From contig JAJEJC010000008.1 in NCBI GenBank assembly GCA_022828105.1, forward strand, positions 1 through 64,000: 64,000 bases of DNA, read 5' to 3'. The first letter of the stretch is position 1, and each line of letters begins with the position of its first letter. Below, piece after piece: positions 1 to 7,333 of the stretch. Position numbers and translations under genes: made by a program. Below the pieces are notes generated by a model. It was given only the letters and a program-made list of their open reading frames with translations. It searched no databases and had not been told where the DNA came from. The stretch comes from Dehalococcoidia bacterium (GTDB lineage Bacteria > Chloroflexota > Dehalococcoidia > Bin125).

Positions 1-207
1 CGCTCGCGCGGGGGGAGAGGCAGGCGCTTCCCTTCTCCCCCCGCCGCCAGGCGTTGTAGATGGCGCACACCCTTCCATCTCCCCCCGCCCGCAGGCGGGG
101 GGAGATGCCGAAGGCAGAGGGGGGCTCCGTGCGCGCGACGAGGGGCGTGCCCCCCTCTGTCCCTACGGGACATCTCCCCCCGCTCGCGCGGGGGGAGAGG
201 GGAACCG
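1..207. repeat. Palindromic two-hairpin repeat cluster 1
   Basis: Several copies of one intergenic repeat lie head to head. Each unit has a GC hairpin (CCCCCC-GC, short variable loop, GC-GGGGGG) followed by a small palindrome and a GAGGGGGG tail. The unit at about 78-124 carries the palindrome TGCC-GAA-GGCA. The inverted unit at about 152-205 carries TGTCCC-GTA-GGGACA. The spacer between them (about 122-152, GGCTCCGT..CGTGCC) recurs in the clusters at 940 and 1494, so the repeat also exists as a larger inverted composite. The window starts inside the cluster. Confidence 0.85.
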
Positions 208-238
208 AGCGGGTCCCTGCGGTCGCAGGGGCTGGGGA

Positions 239-679
239 TTAGTCGAGGAGGTCGTCGAGCACGACGGTGGGCAGGGCTTCGACTCGGCGGAAGTCGGCGT
301 CGTTGGTGATGAACAGGGCGCAGCCGGCCTGGATGGCGGTGGCGGCGTGTAGCGCGTCGGCGGTCTTGAGCCCGGTCGACGCACGCAGTCGGGCGCAGTC
401 CTCCCAGAGCCGACGTGTCGCAGGTATCAGGCGAACGTCGGGCGCCGCGAAGACGTTTCGGTACGCCGACTCCAGCGTTCGGAGCTCTCTCCGAAGCGGT
501 TGAACCAACGTCTCGGCCAGCACAAGCTCGCTGCAGAAAATAGTGAACTGACCTGCCTCGGCCTGTTCCCAGACCGGAGTCATCACGGTCAGATACGGTT
601 CGATCCGCTCAACGCTGTAGATGACGGCGGAGCTGTCCAGGTAGACCGACCCGCTGTCCGGCAGAGTCAACGATCCCAC
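239..679 (-). CDS. VapC-like PIN-domain toxin
   Basis: 146-residue PIN-domain protein, the usual length for the family. Acidic metal-binding positions are visible: D15 in YLDSSAV, E56, D108 in LKTADALHA, and D127/D129 in ITNDADF. PIN toxins of VapBC pairs are Mg2+-dependent RNases that cut tRNA or rRNA. The start overlaps the end of the upstream antitoxin gene by 13 bases, which fits a translationally coupled toxin-antitoxin operon. The pair sits between two palindromic repeat clusters. Family assignment is strong; the RNA target is unknown. Confidence 0.85.
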   Translation of the reverse strand: MGSLTLPDSGSVYLDSSAVIYSVERIEPYLTVMTPVWEQAEAGQFTIFCSELVLAETLVQPLRRELRTLESAYRNVFAAPDVRLIPATRRLWEDCARLRASTGLKTADALHAATAIQAGCALFITNDADFRRVEALPTVVLDDLLD

Positions 680-900
680 GAAGCGCGTTCTTCGGCGATG
701 TAGTCGTCGACTTCCTTGGCGGTCTTGAAGAGCCGCTCGCGGGGGCCGTCGTTGATGATCTGCCAGGCTGAACGGCGGCGCGGGGCGGGTTCGTGGAGGA
801 TGACGACTTCGACGGTCTGGCCGGCTTCGAGCTCGGGGCAGACGAGTTCGAGCTTGCCGCCGGGCTGGACGGTGACCTGCTGCTTGAGCGCTTGCGGCAT
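667..900 (-). CDS. VapB-like antitoxin
   Basis: 77-residue protein encoded directly upstream of, and overlapping, the PIN toxin. The N-terminal part (QVTVQPGGKLELVCPELEAG, then a hydrophobic VEVVIL strand) resembles the short beta domain of antitoxins paired with PIN toxins. The C-terminal half is basic and then acidic (KTAKEVDDYIAEERASWDR), as expected for a toxin-wrapping tail. The ATG at 900 is chosen because GAAGGG lies about 8 bases upstream. Longer in-frame readings run into repeat sequence and are not credible. The assignment rests on gene context plus length. Confidence 0.75.
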   Translation of the reverse strand: MPQALKQQVTVQPGGKLELVCPELEAGQTVEVVILHEPAPRRRSAWQIINDGPRERLFKTAKEVDDYIAEERASWDR

Positions 901-939
901 GGGATTGCCCTTCGATGCTCGCGGAGCCGTGCTCATTGT

Positions 940-1083
940 ATCGGGGGCTCCGCTCGCGCGACGAGGGGCGTGCCCCCCTCTGTCACTACGTGACATCTCC
1001 CCCCTGGAGGGGGGAGAGGGCAGGATCCCTTCTCCCCCCGCCGTGATGCGGGGGGAGATGCCGAAGGCAGAGGGGGGCATTCC
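940..1083. repeat. Palindromic two-hairpin repeat cluster 2
   Basis: Inverted pair of repeat units directly upstream of the toxin-antitoxin operon. The left unit contains TGTCAC-TACG-TGACA followed by CTCCCCCC-TGGA-GGGGGGAG. The right unit contains CCCCCCGC-CGTGAT-GCGGGGGG followed by TGCC-GAA-GGCA and the GAGGGGGG tail. The same spacer as in cluster 1 (GGCTCCGC..GACGAGGGGCGTGCC) precedes it. The stem sequences differ from the other copies while staying perfectly paired. Confidence 0.85.
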
Positions 1084-1493
1084 GGTTGGCAATTGGCGGG
1101 GGGAGTCGGTAGGCTGGGATGTACAACTGAATATTGGGGCCGAATCCCTGCGCGGTCTGACCGGGCGGGGAGCGGGGGACCCACCAACTTTGGGGTGAAT
1201 GCGAACCGTCTGCTCGCCGAGTCGATGAATCGCACGGCGCGCTCCCTTGCGCCGAACCCGTCAGCTAACCCCGTAGGCGACCGAGGGAGACGGCGCATCG
1301 GCAATGGTGCCGGCGCGCAGAGCAACACCCGTGTCTTGAGCACGGCTCCATCGGTTCGCCATTGGCCGCCGAAACGAGAGTCACGCCGGGAGCGACCGCC
1401 CGGCGCACTCAGGGGCACGGGTTTCTCGCTCACCCGGCCCCGCTTCCTGGCCGACCCCCGGACATCGCGTCCGGGGGTTCGGTTTATCCGGGA
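1084..1493. other. Intergenic region, no convincing gene
   Basis: About 400 bases without a supportable protein gene. The open frames here lack family resemblance and run into the flanking repeats. The stretch is rich in short inverted repeats (for example GCCGGG..CCCGGC near 1386-1405 and the 10-bp hairpin at 1454-1478), so an unrecognised structured RNA is possible. It does not match tmRNA, RNase P RNA, 6S RNA or SRP RNA by any motif I could find by eye. Confidence 0.5.
1454..1478. terminator. Perfect 10-bp hairpin, possible terminator
   Basis: ACCCCCGGAC (1454-1463) pairs perfectly with GTCCGGGGGT (1469-1478) around a 5-base loop. It is followed on the plus strand by TCGGTTTAT, a weak T-rich tail. 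It is not one of the palindromic repeat units that begin at 1494. A terminator or RNA hairpin is plausible, but no recognised gene ends into it. Confidence 0.4.
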
Positions 1494-1690
1494 GATTCTC
1501 CTCTCCCCCCGCGCTAGCGGGGGGAGAGGTCACGTAGTGACAGAGGGGGGCACGCCCCTCGTCGCGCGAACGGAGCCCCCCTCTGCCTTCGGCATCTCCC
1601 CCCGCCTAACGGCGGGGGGAGAGGGGAAGCGCTTGCCTCTCCCCCCTCCAGGGGGGAGATGTCACGTAGTGACAGAGGGGGGCACTCCGA
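1494..1690. repeat. Palindromic two-hairpin repeat cluster 3
   Basis: Three units in alternating orientation. The first (about 1503-1550) has CCCCCGC-GCTA-GCGGGGG and TCAC-GTA-GTGA. The second, inverted (about 1575-1625), has TGCC-TTC-GGCA and CCCCCCGCC-TAAC-GGCGGGGGG. The third (about 1637-1683) has CTCCCCCC-TCCA-GGGGGGAG and TGTCAC-GTA-GTGACA. It abuts the 3' end of the crotonase gene, whose stop lies at 1691. Confidence 0.85.
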
Positions 1691-2506
1691 TCAGCGGCCG
1701 ATGAAGTTGGGGGGGCGCTTTTCGAGGAAGGCCTTGGCTGCTTCCTTGTTGTCCTGGCCGGTGAAGGAGAGGCCGACGTGCGCGCCTTCCTGGTAGAGGG
1801 AGTCGCTGAGGCTGGCGGTGGCGGCGTAGTTGAGCGTCCACTTCATCATCGAGAGCACGGCGGTCGGGCCCTGGGCCAGCTCGCGGCAGAAGGCGAGGCC
1901 CTCGGGCAAGAGCTCGTCGTGCGGCACGATCTTGGTCACGATGCCCAGCGCCTCGGCCTCGTCGGCGTTGATCCGGCGGTCGAGCATCAAGAGCTCGCGG
2001 GCGCGGGTGATGCCGACCATCTGGTTGAGGAACCAGGCCACGCCGTAGTCGCCGGAGACGCCGATGTTGCGGAAGGCGGTGACGAAGCGGGCGCGGTCGG
2101 AGGCGATCCGGAAGTCGGTCGCGAGGCAGAGTCCGAGTCCGCCGCCGGCGGCGGGTCCGTTGACCAGCGAGACGGTTGGCGTGCCCATCTCGTGCAGCAT
2201 GCCGGTGGTCTGCTGCTGGCTGCGGTGGCTGCGTCGGTTGCTGACGCCGGGTCCGGGCGGCGGCGCGTCGGAGCGGCGGCTCATGTTGTTGATGTCTGCG
2301 CCGGCGGAGAAGCCGCGGCCGGCGCCGGTCAGCGCGACGCAGCGGATTTCGGGGTCGTCTTCGCAGTCGACGAGCGCGTCGGAGAGCCGCTGGAGCAGGT
2401 CGTCGCCGAAGGCGTTCATGCGCTCGGGCCGGTTGAGTGTGATCAGCGCCACGCCGTCGTCGCGCTTGTCGAGGATGACCGTGGCGTCGCCGTTGCTGTC
2501 GGACAT
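1691..2506 (-). CDS. Enoyl-CoA hydratase/isomerase (crotonase) family protein
   Basis: 271-residue crotonase. The oxyanion-hole segments FSAGADINNM and GPAAGGGLGLCLATDFRIAS are clear. At the second catalytic-Glu region of true hydratases (E164 of rat ECH) the sequence reads GVSGDYGVAWFL, with Asp/Gly as in PaaG-like members. The exact reaction (hydratase, isomerase or other acyl-CoA chemistry) is therefore open. The ATG at 2506 has GAAAGG upstream. It is transcribed away from the SRAP gene, with a 70-base intergenic promoter region between them. Confidence 0.88.
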   Translation of the reverse strand: MSDSNGDATVILDKRDDGVALITLNRPERMNAFGDDLLQRLSDALVDCEDDPEIRCVALTGAGRGFSAGADINNMSRRSDAPPPGPGVSNRRSHRSQQQTTGMLHEMGTPTVSLVNGPAAGGGLGLCLATDFRIASDRARFVTAFRNIGVSGDYGVAWFLNQMVGITRARELLMLDRRINADEAEALGIVTKIVPHDELLPEGLAFCRELAQGPTAVLSMMKWTLNYAATASLSDSLYQEGAHVGLSFTGQDNKEAAKAFLEKRPPNFIGR

Positions 2507-2576
2507 AGTTCAAGCCTTTCGTTAGCAGCGAATTCGTCGGTTCAATGCTAAGACTAGACCTGCCTACACTGACTCC

Positions 2577-3272
2577 ATGTGCGGGCGATTCACGCTGACG
2601 GTCGATTCGCTGGAGTTCGTCGAGGCGCTGCAGCGGCTCAATGTGCAGTTGTTCGGCGGCGATTTCAAGCCGCGCTTCAACATCGCGCCGACGCAATTGC
2701 ATCCGATCGTCCTCGCCGACGGCGAGGCGTTCGCCGCTCAGCCGGCGCGCTGGGGCCTGGTCAACTCCTGGGCCAAAGACGCCAAGCGCGCGGCGCGCCA
2801 GATCAATGCGCGCTCGGAGTCGGTCGCCGAATCGCGGGCGTACGCGCGGCCGTTCAAGCGCCAGCGCTGCCTCGTCCCCGCCGACGGCTGGTACGAGTGG
2901 AGCGGTCCCAGGGATCAGCGCCAGCCGCACTGGATTCATCGCGCCGACCGCGAGCCGTTCCTCTTCGCCGGCCTCTACGACATCTGGCATCCCGAGCCGG
3001 ATCGTCCGGCGATGACGTTCACGATCCTGACCCGCGAAGCGTCGGAGGCGCTGGCCAGCATCCACTCGCGGATGCCGGTCGTCTTGCCGCCGGATCGGCA
3101 GGAGGCCTGGCTCGATCCGGGCAACAACGAACCGGACTCCGTGCTGCCGCTGCTCGATCTGCCGCCCGACGACGCGTTTGTCGGCGACGCGGTATCGACT
3201 CGGGTCAACTCGGTCAGGAATGACGACCCTACGTTGCTGGTACAGGAAGAACAGCAGGCGCTCGGCCTTTGA
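2577..3272 (+). CDS. SRAP-domain protein (YedK/HMCES family)
   Basis: 231 residues, normal for SRAP proteins, which crosslink to abasic sites in single-stranded DNA to protect them during replication. The invariant features are all present: Cys2 exposed after Met removal (MCGRF), N77 in QINAR, E107 in DGWYEW, and H163 in SIHSRMP. The DinB gene starts 17 bases downstream, so the two may be co-transcribed. Confidence 0.93.
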   Translation: MCGRFTLTVDSLEFVEALQRLNVQLFGGDFKPRFNIAPTQLHPIVLADGEAFAAQPARWGLVNSWAKDAKRAARQINARSESVAESRAYARPFKRQRCLVPADGWYEWSGPRDQRQPHWIHRADREPFLFAGLYDIWHPEPDRPAMTFTILTREASEALASIHSRMPVVLPPDRQEAWLDPGNNEPDSVLPLLDLPPDDAFVGDAVSTRVNSVRNDDPTLLVQEEQQALGL

Positions 3273-3289
3273 GCGCCGTGGAGGACGAC

Positions 3290-3817
3290 ATGTTCACCGA
3301 TCTCGACGTGTTTCTGCGTTTTTTTCGCTCGGTCAATCGCCGCGCGGTCCGCGACGTGTCCGCGTTGCCGCCTGAGGCCGACGGCTGGACGCCCCAGGGC
3401 GGAGAAGGTGAGATGGCCTGGTCGATCAACAAGCTGATCGGTCACATGTGCGGCTCGCGTCTGTACTTCGCCAGCGCCTATCGACGCGAGGGCTGGATTT
3501 CTCCGGAGCCGCCCGACGTGTCGAGTCGGGAGCTCTGGGGCCCGGCGCTCGACGCCAGCTTCGAGGAGTTCAGCCGGCTCGTGACCGAGGTGGGGCCTGA
3601 AGGTCTGACCCGTCAGATCGAGATGATCGACACGCCGGGCGCCACGCTGACCGGTTGGCGCGTCCTGATGATGATGATGGAGCACGACATCCACCACCGC
3701 TCGCAGATCGACACCTACGCCGGTCTCAACGGCTGGGATCCGCCCGACATCTTCTTCCGCTCGGCAGAGACGATCGCCACGAAGCAGGCAGAGCAGATTG
3801 CGAAGTACCGCTCGTGA
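3290..3817 (+). CDS. DinB-family protein
   Basis: 175 residues with the DinB four-helix pattern: conserved His in IGHMCGSRLYF and HDIHHRSQIDTYAGL near residue 145. Members are metal-binding, and many use a low-molecular-weight thiol in transferase reactions; the substrate here is unknown. The ATG at 3290 is preferred over an upstream TTG because GGAGG lies 7 bases ahead. The stop overlaps the GTG start of the next gene, indicating translational coupling. Confidence 0.8.
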   Translation: MFTDLDVFLRFFRSVNRRAVRDVSALPPEADGWTPQGGEGEMAWSINKLIGHMCGSRLYFASAYRREGWISPEPPDVSSRELWGPALDASFEEFSRLVTEVGPEGLTRQIEMIDTPGATLTGWRVLMMMMEHDIHHRSQIDTYAGLNGWDPPDIFFRSAETIATKQAEQIAKYRS

Positions 3818-4785
3818 GCGGCGATCAAGCCGCGCCCTCACTGGCAGAAGTACGCAGGGCGCGAGAGATCATCGGGCGCACGCTGTCGTTGCCGACGCCG
3901 CTGGTCCACAGCCCCGGACTATCGGAGCGGTGGGACGCGCATGTCTCGCTCAAGCTGGAGTGCATGACGCCGACATCGGCGTTCAAGGTGCGCGGCGGCG
4001 TGTACCTGGCGTCGCAACTCACCGAGGACGAGCGCGAACGCGGTCTCGTCACGTCTTCGACCGGCAATCACGCTCAGTCGATCGCCTTCGGCGCGGCCTC
4101 AATCGGAGTCTCGGCGACGATCTTCATGCCGGCCAACGCGAATCCCGACAAGGTCGCGGCCACGAGGCGTCTGGGCGGCCGGGTAGAGCTGGTCGGCGAG
4201 CGCTTCGACGACTCGCGGCGGCTGGCGGAGGAGTTCGCGGCCGAACGCGGGGCGCGGTACGTCGAGCCGATTGAGCCCCGTCTGATCGCGGGCGTCGGTA
4301 CTGCCGCGCTGGAGATCCTGGAGGAGCAGCAGCCCGAGACCGACCTGGTGCTGCTGCCGCTGGGCGGCGGCAGCGGATCGTGCGGCTGGGTCACGGTGCG
4401 AGACGGACTCAAGCACCGCGCCGAGGTCTGGGCGGCGCAATCGGCGCAGTCGCCCGCGGCGCACGACGCCTGGCGCTCGGGCCGGCTCGAAGATCGGCCC
4501 AATCGCAGTCTGGCCGAGGGCGTCGCCACGGGGACGCCGTTCCCGATGGCGATCGATCTGCTGCGCGGTCGGCTGAACGATTTCATCCTCGTCGACGACG
4601 CGCAGATTCTCGACGCGATCCGGCTGCTCTGGGATGTACAGCACGTAATGGCGGAGCCGGCAGGCGCGGCGCCGGTCGCGGCAGCCGAGCAAGAACGCAA
4701 GCGCCTACGCGGGAAGCGGGTCGTGATCGTGGTCAGCGGGGCGAACGCGACGCGAAGCCAGCTTGTCGAGTGGTTGCAGGGCTAG
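3814..4785 (+). CDS. Threonine/serine dehydratase-like PLP enzyme
   Basis: 323-residue fold-type II PLP enzyme. The Schiff-base lysine lies in PTSAFKVRG, the substrate/cofactor segment is [14 protein letters not shown], and the phosphate-binding glycine loop is LGGGSGSCG. There is no C-terminal ACT domain, as in catabolic (IlvA/TdcB-short) or serine-racemase-like forms. GTG at 3814 overlaps the DinB stop (GTGA), so the two are coupled. Threonine ammonia-lyase is most likely; serine dehydratase or racemase is possible. Its 3' end overlaps the convergent pterin dehydratase by 4 bases. Confidence 0.85.
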   Translation: MSGDQAAPSLAEVRRAREIIGRTLSLPTPLVHSPGLSERWDAHVSLKLECMTPTSAFKVRGGVYLASQLTEDERERGLVTSSTGNHAQSIAFGAASIGVSATIFMPANANPDKVAATRRLGGRVELVGERFDDSRRLAEEFAAERGARYVEPIEPRLIAGVGTAALEILEEQQPETDLVLLPLGGGSGSCGWVTVRDGLKHRAEVWAAQSAQSPAAHDAWRSGRLEDRPNRSLAEGVATGTPFPMAIDLLRGRLNDFILVDDAQILDAIRLLWDVQHVMAEPAGAAPVAAAEQERKRLRGKRVVIVVSGANATRSQLVEWLQG

Positions 4786-5072
4786 CCGGCAACGTCGTTG
4801 ATCTGACTTGCCAGCACGAAGTCGAAGTCGGTGACGCCGCCGGCGTCGTGCGTGTTGAGGGCAATCTCGACCGTGTTGTAGACGTTGGACCAGTTGGGAT
4901 GGTGGTCGAGCTTTTCGGCCAGCAGCGCGACCGAGGACATGAAGCCGAACGCGGCGACGAAGTTGTCGAAGCCGAAGCTGCGGGTCAGCGAGCCGTCCGC
5001 GTAGGACCACCCGGCGATCTCCGACAGTCGGCCGCTAATCTCAGAGTCACTCAGCTTGCGTCGATCCGGCAT
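4782..5072 (-). CDS. phhB: Pterin-4a-carbinolamine dehydratase
   Basis: 96 residues, the usual length. The signature [17 protein letters not shown] carries the catalytic His pair and the downstream His in LNTHDAGG. The family dehydrates 4a-hydroxytetrahydropterin and can act in pterin or folate-type cofactor recycling. No aromatic amino-acid hydroxylase is visible nearby. It is transcribed convergently with the dehydratase-like gene. Confidence 0.92.
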   Translation of the reverse strand: MPDRRKLSDSEISGRLSEIAGWSYADGSLTRSFGFDNFVAAFGFMSSVALLAEKLDHHPNWSNVYNTVEIALNTHDAGGVTDFDFVLASQINDVAG

Positions 5073-5119
5073 GCGATCCTCCGATCGGCTCTGGTCTGTC
5101 TGGCGAGTATAGGAATCCG

Positions 5120-5557
5120 ATGGCGACGCTCGACGATGTCCGCGCGATTCTCGAATCGGCGCGTCACGGCTATCTCTCGACGGCGTCGAGCGAAGGCGAG
5201 CCGCACCTGCAGCCGGTCGTCTTCCAGGTCGTGGGCGATGCCGTTTACATCGCGATCGACGAAAAACCGAAGACGACCCTGCGGCTGCGGCGGCTGACGA
5301 ACATCGAAGAGAATCCGCGCTTCGCCCTGCTGGTTGATCGCTACGACGACGACTGGAGCCGACTCTGGTGGGTCCTGCTTCGAGGTCCCGCCGAAGTGCT
5401 CTGGCCCTCGGAGTGGGACGCAGTCGAGTCCGAGCGCGTGATCGCGGCGCTGCGCGCCAAGTATCCGCAGTACAAGTCGATGGACCTTGAGCAGCGCCCG
5501 CTGCTCAAGCTGATCCCGGATCGCGTCACGCGCTGGTCGGCGTCAGGCGACTACTGA
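5120..5557 (+). CDS. PPOX-class F420-dependent oxidoreductase (Rv0121-like)
   Basis: 145-residue split beta-barrel protein of the pyridoxamine-phosphate-oxidase superfamily. The segment [19 protein letters not shown] and the N-terminal [19 protein letters not shown] fit the F420-binding group related to Rv0121. It begins 47 bases from the divergent pterin dehydratase gene, so the two share a promoter region. The substrate is unknown. F420 use is inferred from the family and agrees with the LLM oxidoreductase genes later in the window. Confidence 0.82.
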   Translation: MATLDDVRAILESARHGYLSTASSEGEPHLQPVVFQVVGDAVYIAIDEKPKTTLRLRRLTNIEENPRFALLVDRYDDDWSRLWWVLLRGPAEVLWPSEWDAVESERVIAALRAKYPQYKSMDLEQRPLLKLIPDRVTRWSASGDY

Positions 5558-5571
5558 GTCCGACGCTTTGC

Positions 5572-6369
5572 TTAGAGCTGGGTCCAGTCGCGGCCGGTGA
5601 GGTCGTCGTAGCGGCCGTCGGGACCGGTCCAGCCGCCGTCGACGACGAGCTGCTGGCCGGTGATGAACGAGGACTCGTCGGAGGCGAGGAAGAGCGCGGC
5701 ACGGGCGATGTCGATCGCTTCGCCGGAGCGTCCGAGCGGATGCAGATTGGCCCAGTCGCGCCGGGTTTGCTCGATCCGTTCATCGGGCAGCCAGCCCTGT
5801 CCCGTGGCAATGCCGCCCGGACAGATGCAGTTGATGCGAATCCCGCTTGAGGCCCACTCGCCGGCGGCGGCGCGGACCATGGCAATGACGGCGCCCTTGG
5901 AGGCGCAGTAGGCGGCAATGCCGGAGAGTCCGACCAGTCCGGCGACCGAGGCCGTGGCGATGATCGAGCCGCCGCCCGCGCGTTCGAGATGCGGAATGCC
6001 GTACTTCATGCCCAGCCAGACGCCGCGGATGTTGACGTCGGAGACGAGGTCGAAGGTCTTCTCGGGGCAATCGCGCACGTTGTCTTCGTTGGGTCCGACG
6101 CCTGCGTTGTTGTAGATCACGTCGATCCGGCCCCAAGCCTCGTCGGCGGCGCTGAACATGCTCTGCACGTCCTCGCCGTTGCGCACATCGGCCTCGACGA
6201 ACAGCGCGCCCTGTCCGATGTCGGAAGCAACCCAGGGTCCGCGCGAGGCGTTGCGGTCAGCGATCAGTACTCGCGCGCCTTCGGAAGCGAACAGCCGGGC
6301 CGTCGCCTCACCAATGCCCGAGGCGCCCCCGGTGATCACGGCGACCCTGCCTGCCAGTCGGTCGGTCAT
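5572..6369 (-). CDS. SDR-family oxidoreductase (paralog A)
   Basis: 265-residue classical short-chain dehydrogenase. It has the N-terminal TGGASGIGEATARLF nucleotide site, NNAGVG, catalytic Ser in ATASVAG, and the YCASK catalytic pair. It is highly similar throughout to the next upstream gene, including NVRDCPE and GVWLGMKYGIPHLERAGGGS. The two form a same-strand tandem duplicate 29 bases apart. The substrate is unknown. Confidence 0.92.
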   Translation of the reverse strand: MTDRLAGRVAVITGGASGIGEATARLFASEGARVLIADRNASRGPWVASDIGQGALFVEADVRNGEDVQSMFSAADEAWGRIDVIYNNAGVGPNEDNVRDCPEKTFDLVSDVNIRGVWLGMKYGIPHLERAGGGSIIATASVAGLVGLSGIAAYCASKGAVIAMVRAAAGEWASSGIRINCICPGGIATGQGWLPDERIEQTRRDWANLHPLGRSGEAIDIARAALFLASDESSFITGQQLVVDGGWTGPDGRYDDLTGRDWTQL

Positions 6370-6398
6370 GACGTCCTCCTGTTCCGCAAGAGCGCGGC

Positions 6399-7205
6399 CT
6401 ACGAGAAGTCGCGGCCGGTGAGGTCGCTGAAGCGGCGATCCACAGCGGTCCAGCCACCGTCAACAACGATGGCCTGTCCGGTGACGAACGAGGACTCGTC
6501 GGAGGCGAGATAGAGCGCCGTCTGGGCGATGTCGAGCCCTTCGCCGGAGCGGCCCAGCGGATGCGCCATCGCGCCCCGCTCGCGCCGCCGCTCCAGGTTC
6601 TCCGGGTCCTGCGGGCCCTGCGAGTCGTCGCCGATCCGGGTCGCGATCGCACCTGGGCAGATGCAGTTGATGCGGATGCCCTTGGCCGCCCATTCTCCGG
6701 CGGCTGCACGGGTGAGCGCGATCACACCGCCCTTGGAGGCGCAATAGGCGGAGATCCCGGCGAGTCCGGAGATGCCGGCGACCGAGGCGGTGGAGATGAT
6801 CGATCCGCCGCCGGCGCGCTCGAGATGCGGGATGCCGTACTTCATGCCCAGCCAGACGCCGCGTAGATTGACCGAGAGGATCTCGTCGAAGACCTCTTCG
6901 GGACAGTCGCGGACATTGTCCTCGCGGCTGCCGATACCGGCGTTGTTGTAGATGATGTTGACGCCGCCGAAGGCGTCGACCGCGGCGGCGTACATCGCCT
7001 GGACATCTTCGCCCTGGGAGACGTCGCCGGTGAAGGCGACGGCCGCTTCGCCGATTCCCGCGGCCGCGTCCTCGGCGCGTTCGGCCCAGCGATCCATGAC
7101 CAGCACCCGCGCGCCCTCCTCAACGAAGAGTTCCGCCGTGGCGCGGCCCATGCCGGAACCCGCCCCGGTGATCACCGCAACCTTGCCGTCCAGTCGTCCA
7201 GTCAT
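6399..7205 (-). CDS. SDR-family oxidoreductase (paralog B)
   Basis: 268-residue classical SDR: TGAGSGMGRATAELF, NNAGIG, Ser in STASVAG, and YCASK. It is transcribed first in the pair with paralog A. The proteins diverge mainly in the substrate loop after the CICPG motif (here IGDDSQGPQDPENLERRRERG). This suggests related but distinct alcohol or ketone substrates. Confidence 0.92.
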   Translation of the reverse strand: MTGRLDGKVAVITGAGSGMGRATAELFVEEGARVLVMDRWAERAEDAAAGIGEAAVAFTGDVSQGEDVQAMYAAAVDAFGGVNIIYNNAGIGSREDNVRDCPEEVFDEILSVNLRGVWLGMKYGIPHLERAGGGSIISTASVAGISGLAGISAYCASKGGVIALTRAAAGEWAAKGIRINCICPGAIATRIGDDSQGPQDPENLERRRERGAMAHPLGRSGEGLDIAQTALYLASDESSFVTGQAIVVDGGWTAVDRRFSDLTGRDFS

Positions 7206-7333
7206 GCGAATCGCTCCCCTCGCTGCCGCCTGGCATTGGCGCGGCGAGGCTTACGAAACGCTCGCCGCCGCGTGCGCAGTCTAGAAGCGATTCAGAGGGG
7301 CGAGTGCGAGCCGCTGCTGAAGCGTGAGGTCAA

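Noticed and set aside
1084-1493. A classical structured RNA (tmRNA, RNase P, 6S, SRP)
   Set aside because: None of the diagnostic conserved segments of these RNAs could be found by eye.
1-1690. CRISPR array
   Set aside because: The repeats are inverted hairpins of variable spacing without uniform spacers, and no cas gene is present.
1662-3065. 467-residue open frame on the minus strand across the crotonase and SRAP genes
   Set aside because: It is an Arg/Pro-rich shadow of the real crotonase (1691-2506) and SRAP (2577-3272) genes, with no family pattern.
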